DNA of 56,031 nucleotides, from positions 1 through 56,031 of the forward strand of contig JAJDBP010000030.1 of the NCBI GenBank assembly GCA_029261295.1, read 5' to 3'. How positions within the stretch are numbered: the stretch's first letter is position 1; each line of letters opens with the position of its first letter. Source of the DNA: Nitrospirales bacterium (GTDB taxonomy: Bacteria; Nitrospirota; Nitrospiria; Nitrospirales; UBA8639). Shown here one piece after another: positions 33,017 to 41,490 of the stretch. Made by a program: the position numbers and the translations under genes. The notes below the pieces were generated by a model. It was not told the DNA's origin, did no database searches, and saw nothing but the letters and a program-made list of their open reading frames with translations.

Positions 33017-33769
33017 ATGGGTGTTTCTTTCTCACGGGTATGGGTCCACATTCTTGTAATTTTGGCCATGATAGCCGTTTCTGGTTGTTTAGGTAATCGA
33101 AATTGGGAATATCCTCCATCTGTCTCAGGTAAATATCTGGAGCATCATGCCGGTTCACCCGTCGCAGCGAAAGCCATTGTACTGCCGTTAGAAGACATGA
33201 GAGGAAAAGGAGTAAAAGAAGAATATTGGAAAGCCACAATTCCTCTCGTACCTTATGGCGACACTATGTATGAGCGCCCAGAAGAAGCTGTAAATCCTGA
33301 AGAAGTAGATATCGTCCGGTTTGATCCGTCACAAGATTTCGGCAAGGCCATTGCCGCAGAACTTTCGCAGTCAGGAATTTATTCATCCGTAAAGTATGTG
33401 AAAGATATTCAACAAGAACCGGCAGACCTAGCTTTTCGAGGACGATTGAGATCCACGGAGTGGAATCGACGACTTTATACCTATCTATTAGGCCCAGTAG
33501 GCACGATTTTTTGGATTTTAGGGCTTCCCATGAGTGAAACAACCACTGGCTTGGAATTAGATTTACGTCTTACCCCGGCAAATAATCCAGAAAAGGTTCT
33601 TTGGAGTATGACGATGGATTTTGAAGGGAAGCAGCTTGATAGCCCTTATTATGGTCTGGAGGATGCGGCAGAGAGCTATCCATTAGCCTTACAAGAAGCT
33701 TTGAAGCCTGCAATCGCCGATTTGGTGGGATTAGCAAATCAGGACCCAAATAGGTTGTTGCCGCGCTAA
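33017..33769 (+). CDS. Hypothetical lipoprotein
   Basis: 250 residues. The signal peptide ends in a lipobox (VILAMIAVSGC), so the mature protein is lipid-anchored. The mature region includes AAKAIVLPLEDMRGKGVKEE near the start, a feature of lipoproteins that list factors in a DUF-like beta fold, and an aromatic segment YLLGPVGTIFWILGLPMSE. I do not recognise a characterised family. AAAGGAG precedes the ATG. Likely a single-gene unit. Confidence 0.75.
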   Translation: MGVSFSRVWVHILVILAMIAVSGCLGNRNWEYPPSVSGKYLEHHAGSPVAAKAIVLPLEDMRGKGVKEEYWKATIPLVPYGDTMYERPEEAVNPEEVDIVRFDPSQDFGKAIAAELSQSGIYSSVKYVKDIQQEPADLAFRGRLRSTEWNRRLYTYLLGPVGTIFWILGLPMSETTTGLELDLRLTPANNPEKVLWSMTMDFEGKQLDSPYYGLEDAAESYPLALQEALKPAIADLVGLANQDPNRLLPR

Positions 33770-33978
33770 GTTGTTGGAATTATTGAAGACTGAAAAAAAG
33801 GTATCAATTGTGGGTTGATCTTTTGCTGCAAGAGGATTATTTTTAGACTTCAGCTGGGAAAAAAACAGCCGATAATGATAAACAATGGAGGGTATTGAAT
33901 AGATTCCTCCCTTCTTGAATCTTGGCGTTGGAGTAAACTGATCGTTTATTCGAACAAAGCTGAAATGGGCACCTCCTA

Positions 33979-34311
33979 ATGGATCAAATAGTGGTGCTGA
34001 TCACAGCAGGATCTGAAGCAGAAGCAACGGTAATTGCGAGAACGTTGGTCGAGAAAGAATTAGTCGCCTGTGTAAACATCCTTCCTGGAATTCGCTCTAT
34101 CTTTCAATGGGAAGGCAAAGTCACGGAAGAGCAAGAAGTTTTGCTCATGGCCAAAACAGTGAGCAGGGTTTTTCAAGAAGTGGCAGCGACAGTGAAGTCT
34201 TTGCACAGTTATAGTGTTCCAGAGGTGATTTCCCTTCCAATTCAGGAAGGGCTACCAGAATATTTGAACTGGATTTCTGAAGTGACCAAGCCCGTTCATC
34301 AAACCGAATAA
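33979..34311 (+). CDS. cutA: Divalent-cation tolerance protein CutA
   Basis: A 110-residue trimeric ferredoxin-fold protein of the CutA family. Recognised by LVEKELVACVNILPGIRSIFQW (core given in part: ELVACVNILPG), EEQEVLLMAKT and HSYSVPEVISLPI, all at the expected places. CutA is linked to copper tolerance in E. coli, but its molecular role is unsettled. Located just upstream of the M23 peptidase gene. Confidence 0.94.
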   Translation: MDQIVVLITAGSEAEATVIARTLVEKELVACVNILPGIRSIFQWEGKVTEEQEVLLMAKTVSRVFQEVAATVKSLHSYSVPEVISLPIQEGLPEYLNWISEVTKPVHQTE

Positions 34312-34380
34312 TCGTAGTTTTAAAAATAATAGGGCAATCACGATTTTTGAATAATTTCCTTTAACCCCATCGGTGAACGA

Positions 34381-35367
34381 ATGAAAGAATCCGAAGATAC
34401 GCTGACCGTTATTGTGTTTCGCGGTGCCCGGGCTAATCCCTGGCGTCTAAAAATCCGTAAAGTTTTTGTGAAGCATGGGTTAATTTTGGGGTTGGCGTTA
34501 CTCCTTATTCAAGGTGGTATTGTGACGCATTATGTGTATCAATGGAGCCAATTGAGTGAGCTGGAGGAAATTAAAAGTGAATTGAGCACCTCTCGGGCTA
34601 AAACGGGGACCTTCTCAACTGAAGTTGATGGTATGAAAAAGCGGATGCTGGCTCTAGAAACGCTAAACCGTAAATTGCAAACCATGTTTGGGCTTGAGCC
34701 GGATGAGATCCAAGGGCTTCCTTCGGGAGTTCCTGGGCAAGGTGGCGAAGAATTTCCTTATGAGCAAGACTCAGAGGATCCTCAAAAAACAGATGCCAGC
34801 TCAGCTCAGCAAACCAGGGCAAACCAAGCTTCAAATCCAGGCCATGTCACTATGGTCCGACAAATTTCTGAGATCAAAACGGGTCTTGATTGGTTAAGTC
34901 GCCAGAGCAAATTGGAGAGCCAAATTTTGGAAAATCTTTCTGCGGTTGCAGAAAAAAAAGCGGTTCAATGGGCTTCAACTCCATCAATTTGGCCTGTAAA
35001 GGGATCAATAACGTCAAGGTTTGGACCAAGGGTTTCTCCATTTACAGGGAAAAAGGCCTTACACGCTGGTTTGGATATTGGCGCTCGAAAAGGTACCGAA
35101 ATTCGATCTCCTGGTTCTGGGAAAGTGGTGGTTGCAGCCTATGATGGCCGAATGGGGAAGTTTATTCGCATTGATCATGGATTTTCGATTGAGACCACCT
35201 ATGGACATTTGTCAAAAATTCTCGTGAAATATGGTGATCGGGTCCACAGAGGGGATCTTATTGGACTAGTAGGTAGCACAGGGAAATTTTCAACAGGGCC
35301 CCATCTCCATTATCAGGTAGCCGTCAATGATAAAGTCGTTGACCCGATTCACTATATTTTAGACTAG
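34381..35367 (+). CDS. M23-family peptidase, membrane-anchored (LytM-type)
   Basis: 328 residues. A short cytoplasmic part is followed by one membrane helix (LILGLALLLIQGGIVTHYVY), a coiled coil (about 58-105), a polar linker and a C-terminal LytM/M23 domain. The zinc ligands are in HAGLDIG (His and Asp) and the HLH of GPHLHYQ, so it is probably active against peptidoglycan cross-bridges. The core SRFGPRVSPFTGKKALHAGL is typical. It ends at a strong terminator (35495-35519). Confidence 0.92.
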   Translation: MKESEDTLTVIVFRGARANPWRLKIRKVFVKHGLILGLALLLIQGGIVTHYVYQWSQLSELEEIKSELSTSRAKTGTFSTEVDGMKKRMLALETLNRKLQTMFGLEPDEIQGLPSGVPGQGGEEFPYEQDSEDPQKTDASSAQQTRANQASNPGHVTMVRQISEIKTGLDWLSRQSKLESQILENLSAVAEKKAVQWASTPSIWPVKGSITSRFGPRVSPFTGKKALHAGLDIGARKGTEIRSPGSGKVVVAAYDGRMGKFIRIDHGFSIETTYGHLSKILVKYGDRVHRGDLIGLVGSTGKFSTGPHLHYQVAVNDKVVDPIHYILD

Positions 35368-35723
35368 TTAACCCTTCCACAACGTGGTGTGCCGGCTCAG
35401 GCTTTCTTCCTAGATTATTGCTTTTTTCTCGGATCCGGCCTTTCCTTCCATTTTTGCCTTCTATCCATCCTGGGACAAAAGGCCTAATCAGCGTGAAGAC
35501 CCCATGGGTCTTCTTTTTTAGGAAATGGGCCTTCTTTTGTATTGAATTGTCAGTCAAATTCACCTAGATTATTCCTATCTAAAATTGATAAAGTCTTGTT
35601 TCTCTGTTAGCTTGATAAATAGTAAGTATTCTCAATAGTTTTAAGCAGATACGAGATAATTTTTTTCACTAGTGAATGGCGAGTTTCTCAAACCGACATT
35701 TTTAAACAAGGAGGAGACAAGAT
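35368..35723. other. Gap between the M23 peptidase gene and the oxidoreductase operon
   Basis: 356 bases. The left part carries the terminator at 35495-35519. The right part is AT-rich and must hold the operon promoter, but I found no pair of boxes with convincing spacing. A strong ribosome site AAGGAGGAG precedes the ATG at 35724. Confidence 0.5.
35495..35519 (+). terminator. Rho-independent terminator of the M23 peptidase gene
   Basis: GAAGACCC and GGGTCTTC form a perfect 8-bp stem over a CAT loop, followed by TTTTTT. A textbook intrinsic terminator. Confidence 0.88.
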
Positions 35724-36614
35724 ATGAGTCTCGATTACGTGAAATTTACTCCAGGCTTTGGAAAGTTTATGCCCAAAGAATATCGCGATATGGTGGAGCA
35801 TGGTCCTTTTGGAAAAAAGACAACGGTGTCACAAGTCGGGACATTTAAAGAAATTATGGAAGAGCATCCTATGTGTGCAGGATGCGCAATGACGCTTTTT
35901 ATTCGTTTAGCCTTTATTGCCTTTCCTAATCCTGAAGACACAATTACCGTGGGAACGGCTGGTTGTGGACGGTTGGCGATTTCTCAAGCAGCTGTGCCTT
36001 TTGTCTATGGAAATTACGGTGATCAAAATGGGGTGGCGAGTGGGTTGTCGCGCGGACTTCGATTACGATTTGGAGATAAACCTAAAGACGTAGTTGTGAT
36101 GGCGGGTGATGGGGGAATGGCAGACATTGGCTTTGCTCAAACGCTGCATTCCTGGTTTAGAAAAGAAAAATTTACGACCATCATGTTGGATAACGAAGTC
36201 TATGGAAATACGGGTGGTCAAGAAAGCGGAATGACGAATAAGGGCCAGGTTTTAAAAATGGCGCCATTGGGGAAAAAGTTTGAGAAAATGGATATGCTAG
36301 GAATGGCCAAAGTTGCTGGATGTGCCTATGTGGCCACGGTGGTTCCTAATAATCCAAGACGAGTGGAAAGTGTCATTAAAAAAGCGATATTAATTGCCAG
36401 AGAAGTGGGCCCAACGTATATCCAAGCCTACACGTCCTGTAACATTGAATATGCGATTCCCACAGATCAAGTGTTGCAAGATTGTAAGGATGTTGAGAGC
36501 GATCGTTATGCATTTACTGAATATATTTCTGACGAAGCAAAAGAGCATTTATCTACCCTTTATGGATATAAAGAATATCTCCCGAAGCCTGCAGCGGCAG
36601 TGACGAAGGGGTAG
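35724..36614 (+). CDS. 2-oxoacid:ferredoxin oxidoreductase, beta subunit
   Basis: 296 residues, the thiamine pyrophosphate-binding subunit. The TPP/Mg motif starts at GDGGMADIG (128-136) and ends at LDNEVYGNTGGQ; the latter also marks the pyruvate-oxidoreductase superfamily. Four cysteines, Cys51, Cys54, Cys81 and Cys239 (YTSCNIEY), are placed to bind the proximal 4Fe-4S cluster. With the other four subunits it reductively carboxylates acetyl-CoA or succinyl-CoA using reduced ferredoxin in the reductive TCA cycle. Pyruvate and 2-oxoglutarate forms cannot be told apart here. First gene of the five-gene operon. Confidence 0.93.
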   Translation: MSLDYVKFTPGFGKFMPKEYRDMVEHGPFGKKTTVSQVGTFKEIMEEHPMCAGCAMTLFIRLAFIAFPNPEDTITVGTAGCGRLAISQAAVPFVYGNYGDQNGVASGLSRGLRLRFGDKPKDVVVMAGDGGMADIGFAQTLHSWFRKEKFTTIMLDNEVYGNTGGQESGMTNKGQVLKMAPLGKKFEKMDMLGMAKVAGCAYVATVVPNNPRRVESVIKKAILIAREVGPTYIQAYTSCNIEYAIPTDQVLQDCKDVESDRYAFTEYISDEAKEHLSTLYGYKEYLPKPAAAVTKG

Positions 36615-36674
36615 CTTCTTCTGTCAGCATTAGTAGGGTTTTGGCTGCTTACATTGTGATTAGGGAGGTTTAAT

Positions 36675-37397
36675 ATGGCTATTCGTTATAACATCCGTAT
36701 GGCAGGGGTTGGGGGCCAAGGTGTAGTAACCGGTTCGCATATTTTTAGCACGGCGGTCATTAATGCTGGAGGGGAAAGCACCATCGTTCCTTTTTACGGA
36801 TCTGAAAAGCGGATGGCTCCGGTAGAAAGCTATGTGCGGGTTTCGAATGAGCCTATTTATGAAATTGGAGAAATTACCTTTCCCCACATCCTCATGATCT
36901 TTCATCCACAGTGCATCACCCATGGGAAGAGCTACACGAATCCATTTTATTATGGATTAAAAAAGGATGGAATTGTTCTGATCAATAGTAATACACCTAT
37001 GACGCTTGAGCCGGATCAAGATGCTGAATTGAAAGAGTTAAATGCCAAAATCTATTACATTCCGGCGACACAAATGTCGTTAGATGTGGCGGGAATAGAT
37101 TTGGCTACGAACATGGCGATGGTTGGGTCAATTGGTGCAATTACGGGCCTTTCAAATTTAGAGGCCTGCGGGACGGCAGTGAAAGATCGATTCCTCGGAA
37201 AAGGGTTTGTGGTTTCCGGAGGAACTGCTGCTTTGGATAGTGTGGTGGAAAGAAAGTTTAAGAAAAAGGCAGAGCTGATTGATAAAAATTTAGCAGTGGT
37301 CAAGGCTGGATGGGATTATGCCGTCGATAATGGTTGGACATTGGGAGCTTCCTCAATGGCTGACCAGACAGATGCCAAGGCAAAGGCTTCGGCTTAA
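36675..37397 (+). CDS. 2-oxoacid:ferredoxin oxidoreductase, gamma subunit
   Basis: 240 residues. The N-terminus RMAGVGGQGVVTGSHIF is the hallmark of the gamma subunit/domain that helps bind CoA. GGESTIVPFYGSEKR and ILINSNTP-like segments (IVLINSNTPM) are also typical; the C-terminal 45 residues are an Ala/Lys-rich extension (ASSMADQTDAKAKASA). It lies between beta and delta subunits with about 60 and 30 bases on either side; GGGAGG precedes the start. Confidence 0.92.
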   Translation: MAIRYNIRMAGVGGQGVVTGSHIFSTAVINAGGESTIVPFYGSEKRMAPVESYVRVSNEPIYEIGEITFPHILMIFHPQCITHGKSYTNPFYYGLKKDGIVLINSNTPMTLEPDQDAELKELNAKIYYIPATQMSLDVAGIDLATNMAMVGSIGAITGLSNLEACGTAVKDRFLGKGFVVSGGTAALDSVVERKFKKKAELIDKNLAVVKAGWDYAVDNGWTLGASSMADQTDAKAKASA

Positions 37398-37426
37398 AAA
37401 GGGATGAAATTGAAAGGGGGAAAGCG

Positions 37427-37750
37427 ATGTATTTAGTTGCAAATATTGATCAGGAAATATGTGCCGCAACTAGCTGTAAGTTGTGCACACAATATTGCCC
37501 AGAGGCTAATACGATTCAATATGATACTGAGGCAGGAAAAGATAAGGGCTTGAAATATGGGTCGGCCTATGTGGCTGTCGACCGTTGTAAGGGTTGCGCC
37601 CAATGTGTGTGGGTATGCGATAACATGGCAAAGCATAAGGCCATTAAGATGGAAATGATTGATCAAATCGGGGATCAAGCACTCACCCCAAATATTACTT
37701 ACAAAGAAAAAAATACCAAAGCGGTATTAGCAAGTCCGTGGCAATCCTAA
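37427..37750 (+). CDS. 2-oxoacid:ferredoxin oxidoreductase, delta (ferredoxin-like) subunit
   Basis: A 107-residue two-cluster ferredoxin subunit. The cysteines are Cys12, 17, 20, 24 (CAATSCKLCTQYC, a CX4CX2CX3C spacing) and Cys54, 57, 60, 64 (CKGCAQCVWVC, CX2CX2CX3C), suited to two 4Fe-4S clusters that relay electrons to the TPP site. The first motif is altered from the usual CX2CX2CX3C by two extra residues. AAAGGGGGAAAG precedes the ATG. Confidence 0.92.
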   Translation: MYLVANIDQEICAATSCKLCTQYCPEANTIQYDTEAGKDKGLKYGSAYVAVDRCKGCAQCVWVCDNMAKHKAIKMEMIDQIGDQALTPNITYKEKNTKAVLASPWQS

Positions 37751-37801
37751 GCTCGATCGCTTCCTTGCTAATTTCGTCTTTAATGTGAATCGGAGTCCAA
37801 C

Positions 37802-38566
37802 GTGGAATTAACGAAAGAACTAGAAGACGCAATTGTGGCTCCAGGGCCACAGGGTTTCCATCCTCCATCTGCTGCAGAACTTGGTGTACTGACGCCAGAC
37901 AAAGGACATGGTCTGAAATTTGGCCATGTCGTTGCGGAAGAGCTGGCCATGGAAGCCATGGCCCGTACGATGTTGACGCGCAAAAATGCAACGATTTTTC
38001 CTGGTCCGTTGGTGTTGTGGAATTGGAACGAGCATGCTGCGGATAAGGCCAGGGCTGTATTAGAGCTTGCAGCTCAATTGCCGGAAGTGCTTGTCATTCC
38101 CATGCCGGATTATCGTCCCAAGTACCCTAAGGTTGAACCGGAAGAAGTCATCAACCCGAACCATCCAAATCTCACGATTTGGGGAAATAAAATTGAAGCC
38201 TGTATTTTTATCGGTGTACATTGTCACTATGCCAATTTGACTCTCAAGATGATTCGAGCTGGAACCAACTGCTGGACTTCGGCCATCTGCGCGGAACAGG
38301 GCCATGAAGATGCCATGTTTACGGTAAGAGATTCTGATGCCGCGAAGATTCGAAGGGTTGTGGCCGTCTTTAAGCGGGTACGCGAAGAAATGGGAATTAA
38401 ATTGCCAGAAAATGGAGAGAATGTACGTTTTACCGGACTGCAGTCCAGAGTACATGATGGGATAACACATACCAATCCTCTAAATTTTGGGCCTTCGGTT
38501 GATCCTGAGAGTGGCAATGCTGCAGCTTTTGGGCATAAAGCTGAAAATATGAAGAGTGAAGGATAG
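37802..38566 (+). CDS. 2-oxoacid:ferredoxin oxidoreductase, fifth (epsilon) subunit
   Basis: 254 residues. Not part of classical four-subunit enzymes; it corresponds to the extra subunit found in the five-subunit oxidoreductases of Hydrogenobacter and Nitrospira, often annotated as a carbon monoxide dehydrogenase beta-subunit-like protein. A Rossmann-like core is suggested by TIFPGPLVLWNWNEHAADKA and LTIWGNKIEACIFIGVHCHY. Two later cysteines (NCWTSAIC) are notable. Its job in the complex is not settled. Position between delta and alpha genes makes subunit status nearly certain. Confidence 0.82.
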   Translation: MELTKELEDAIVAPGPQGFHPPSAAELGVLTPDKGHGLKFGHVVAEELAMEAMARTMLTRKNATIFPGPLVLWNWNEHAADKARAVLELAAQLPEVLVIPMPDYRPKYPKVEPEEVINPNHPNLTIWGNKIEACIFIGVHCHYANLTLKMIRAGTNCWTSAICAEQGHEDAMFTVRDSDAAKIRRVVAVFKRVREEMGIKLPENGENVRFTGLQSRVHDGITHTNPLNFGPSVDPESGNAAAFGHKAENMKSEG

Positions 38567-38610
38567 GTTTTGTTAGAAAATTCTACTTTTCCAATAGGGG
38601 AGATGAAGCC

Positions 38611-39963
38611 ATGAGTGAAGGTTTAGAAGCAGAAATCAAAACCAATCCCCAAGGTGATCCAATTACGAGTGCTCCGGAAGCACCAAAGGCTGATAGCGCA
38701 AAAGGAAGAAAAGATCCTCATGGGGCTGCTAAAAGCCAAGTGGAAGTTTCTCCGGAATTTATGTTTTTTGAAGCTCCTCGTGAACGGGAATTTATTACGG
38801 GGAGTGAATGTGCAAAAGAAGCGGTGAGGCGCTCAAATGTTGATATGTCTGTGGCCTACCCTATTACTCCACAAAGTGAAACCTTGCAATTAATTGGTGT
38901 CTTGTATGGAGAAGGGTATGTGAAGGAATTCTATCGAGGCGAAGAAGAATATGGAGTCATGTCGGCAATTGCTGGGGCCTCGCGCGCAGGTGTTCGAGCC
39001 TTTACAGCCACGGCAGGTCCAGGAACATTACGAGGTCTTGAGCCAATCGTCTCGTGGGCTGGCCACCGTCTTCCTGCCGTTTGCATGTTTACATGCCGAG
39101 TGGTTAATGCTCCGTTAGCAATCCAACCGGATAATATTGAAATTGCCTATCTTCTGCATAGTGGAATGCTCGTTTTCCACGCGGAAAATCAACAGGACTT
39201 GTTCGATTTTATTATGAAGGCCTTTATCATTAGCGAGAAAAATGATGTGACGCTCCCTGTAGGAGTCTGTTGTGATGGTTTCTTTGTGACGCATGCTCGA
39301 GGATATTGTGCGATGCCAGATAAAAAGTTCAAGTTACCTGCTCGGGATCCTTACCGAGGGTCTGTGCCAGTATTAGATGCTGAAAATCCTCCTGCTCGAT
39401 TATCTCGTGATGCCCCGGTCCAAAAATCAAACTTTATGGCCTACAATATTCACGCGGTGTGGCAACAGGAAGTTTGGGCTGGCGTTGAGCGGTCAAGAAA
39501 ATATATTGAGCAATATATGGATGGACTGTTAGAAGCTCAGGATGTGGATGGAGCAGACGTTCTTCTTGTTGCTTCAGGCAGTGCCGCGGCCCAATCTCGC
39601 GAAGCGGTCCGGCAATGCCAGGAAAGAGGTATAAAGGCAGGATTGATCAAGATTCGTTCCTTACGACCATTTCCAACAAATGAACTAAGAAAGCTTTGTG
39701 GTAAAGCTAAGCTTATTGTCATTCCAGAATTTAATTATACCGGATGGTTAGCCAAGGATGTGGCTACGGCAATTTATGGCTTCTCCAATGCAAAGATTGT
39801 GGCGGGGCCACATGTCTACGGGGGTATGTCCATGCCCGTTGAAATGATTACGGATGAAATTGAATGTGGCTTGACTGGGAAAAAATCCAATACGGTGCCT
39901 CCTTCAGCTATTATGGGAGTAGCAGATCCGGCAGCTGTAGCAGAATTTATGAAAAGCATATAA
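38611..39963 (+). CDS. 2-oxoacid:ferredoxin oxidoreductase, alpha subunit
   Basis: 450 residues, carrying the pyrimidine-binding half of the TPP site: SVAYPITPQSETLQLIG and EEEYGVMSAIAGASRAGVRA with the catalytic Glu, then TATAGPGTLRGLEP. A transketolase C-terminal-like domain follows (DVLLVASGSAAAQSREAV). The first 55 residues are a polar extension (SAPEAPKADSAKGRKDPHG) not found in most homologues. Last gene of the operon; followed by a strong terminator at 39994. Confidence 0.94.
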   Translation: MSEGLEAEIKTNPQGDPITSAPEAPKADSAKGRKDPHGAAKSQVEVSPEFMFFEAPREREFITGSECAKEAVRRSNVDMSVAYPITPQSETLQLIGVLYGEGYVKEFYRGEEEYGVMSAIAGASRAGVRAFTATAGPGTLRGLEPIVSWAGHRLPAVCMFTCRVVNAPLAIQPDNIEIAYLLHSGMLVFHAENQQDLFDFIMKAFIISEKNDVTLPVGVCCDGFFVTHARGYCAMPDKKFKLPARDPYRGSVPVLDAENPPARLSRDAPVQKSNFMAYNIHAVWQQEVWAGVERSRKYIEQYMDGLLEAQDVDGADVLLVASGSAAAQSREAVRQCQERGIKAGLIKIRSLRPFPTNELRKLCGKAKLIVIPEFNYTGWLAKDVATAIYGFSNAKIVAGPHVYGGMSMPVEMITDEIECGLTGKKSNTVPPSAIMGVADPAAVAEFMKSI

Positions 39964-39993
39964 CTCAATTGTCCAACAGTTGAGTAAATTGAC

Positions 39994-40026
39994 AAGCCCG
40001 CTCCAATAACTTGGGGCGGGCTTTTC
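39994..40026 (+). terminator. Rho-independent terminator of the oxidoreductase operon
   Basis: AAGCCCGC pairs with GCGGGCTT, extended by three more pairs towards the loop, followed by TTTTC. The stem begins 30 bases after the alpha-subunit stop. Confidence 0.87.
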
Positions 40027-40054
40027 TGTATCATCTGCCAAATCAAATTACATT

Positions 40055-40831
40055 ATGGTCACTGCTAAAACAAAACGAATTCTTGTGACTAACGATGATG
40101 GCATTCATGCTCCGGGCATCCGTGCCCTTGCGAAAGCTATGGCAGCATTAGGGGAAGTCTGGGTTGTGGCTCCCGAGAAAACACAAAATGCCGTAGGGCG
40201 AGCCATGACCCTTCATAAGCCGTTGCGGCTTCGACAAATTCGGACCCGGTGGTTTGCGGTCAATGGCACTCCTGCGGATTGTGTCACCTTGGCGTTATGC
40301 AAAATTTTGGAGTCCGACCTGCCGACGTTGGTGGTTTCGGGAATAAATAAGGGTTGGAATTTGGGGGATGATGTTACAAATTCAGGTACGGTCGCAGGAG
40401 CGTTGGAGGGGATGCTTTATGGGATACCGTCAATGGCTGTTTCGTTAGAGGATAGTGCCGGAAGCTCTTATGCCGAAGCTGGGCAGTATGCCGAGAAGTT
40501 AGCGAATCGGATATTGAAATCAGGTTTGCCAGAAGGAACCACTCTGAACGTGAATGTTCCTAGCTCAAAAAAAAATCCCATAGCCGGAATTCAATTTACC
40601 AGTTTGAGCCAAAGGCGATATCATAAACCAGTGGTAGAAAAAGTGGATCCTAGGGGAGGGTCCTATTTCTGGATCGCAGGCCAACGAGAGTCCTGGGCGA
40701 GAAAAAAACCATCCGATCATGATGCGGTGGAAAAGAATCTTGTTTCCGTGACGCCGCTGCATTTAGATTTAACCGATTATAAAGCCCTAGATTCCCTGAA
40801 GAGTTGGGAAAAAGGTTTAAAGTTCCTCTAG
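40055..40831 (+). CDS. surE: 5'-nucleotidase SurE
   Basis: 258 residues, normal SurE length. The metal-binding start ILVTNDDGIHAPGIRAL includes the paired aspartates; VVAPEKTQNAVGRAMTLHKP, VNGTPADCVTLAL and VSGINKGWNLGDDVTNSGTV complete the active site. It dephosphorylates nucleoside monophosphates. First gene of a set that continues with a DedA-like gene, cysS and rlmB on the same strand. Confidence 0.95.
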   Translation: MVTAKTKRILVTNDDGIHAPGIRALAKAMAALGEVWVVAPEKTQNAVGRAMTLHKPLRLRQIRTRWFAVNGTPADCVTLALCKILESDLPTLVVSGINKGWNLGDDVTNSGTVAGALEGMLYGIPSMAVSLEDSAGSSYAEAGQYAEKLANRILKSGLPEGTTLNVNVPSSKKNPIAGIQFTSLSQRRYHKPVVEKVDPRGGSYFWIAGQRESWARKKPSDHDAVEKNLVSVTPLHLDLTDYKALDSLKSWEKGLKFL

Positions 40832-40875
40832 GCAATTTTGTTGTTCGATCTCCCTAATTTTCTCTTTCAAAACAC

Positions 40876-41487
40876 ATGGATTTGGTGAAACAATTATATG
40901 ACTGGATGCTATCTTGGTCAGATTCGCCTTACGGGGTTCCGGCTCTATTTGGCTTGGCCTTAGCTGAATCATCTTTTTTTCCGCTCCCTCCTGATGTGTT
41001 GCTCATTGCTATGACACTTGGTAATCCTGCGAATGCCTGGTGGTATGCCACCGTTGCCACCGTGGGCTCAGTTCTAGGAGGGGCATTGGGGTATGGTATT
41101 GGCTGGTATGGTGGGCGCCCTATTTTGAAAAAAATTATGGGGCAAGATCGCATGGATCTCGTGCATCAGTATTTCCAACGTTACGAAGGTTGGGCGATCC
41201 TTATTGCAGGCTTTACTCCAATCCCATATAAAATTTTCACGATTGGAGCTGGTGCATTCTATGTGGATTTCAAAACTTTTATGGTGGCCTCCCTAGTCAG
41301 CCGAGGTGGGCGCTTTTTCCTGGTAGCTGGAGCCATTCAACTTTTTGGTCCTTGGATGAAAGAAATCATCGAAAAATATTTCAATATTTTTTCCATCGTA
41401 TTTATTGTTTTATTAGTCGCAGGATTTTGGATCGTCAAGCATCAGGGTCAGAAAATCACTCAAAAGACTTCCACGCGAGAATCCTAA
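40876..41487 (+). CDS. DedA/YqaA-family membrane protein
   Basis: 203 residues with four to five membrane helices. The family pattern is seen in FFPLPPDVLLIAMTLGNP, GSVLGGALGYGIGWYGGRPIL and the amphipathic GWAILIAGFTPIPYKIFTIGAG, with SRGGRFFLVAGAI near the end. DedA relatives are lipid scramblases or flippases; this YqaA-like branch is uncharacterised. It ends four bases before cysS. Confidence 0.87.
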   Translation: MDLVKQLYDWMLSWSDSPYGVPALFGLALAESSFFPLPPDVLLIAMTLGNPANAWWYATVATVGSVLGGALGYGIGWYGGRPILKKIMGQDRMDLVHQYFQRYEGWAILIAGFTPIPYKIFTIGAGAFYVDFKTFMVASLVSRGGRFFLVAGAIQLFGPWMKEIIEKYFNIFSIVFIVLLVAGFWIVKHQGQKITQKTSTRES

Positions 41488-41490
41488 ACG

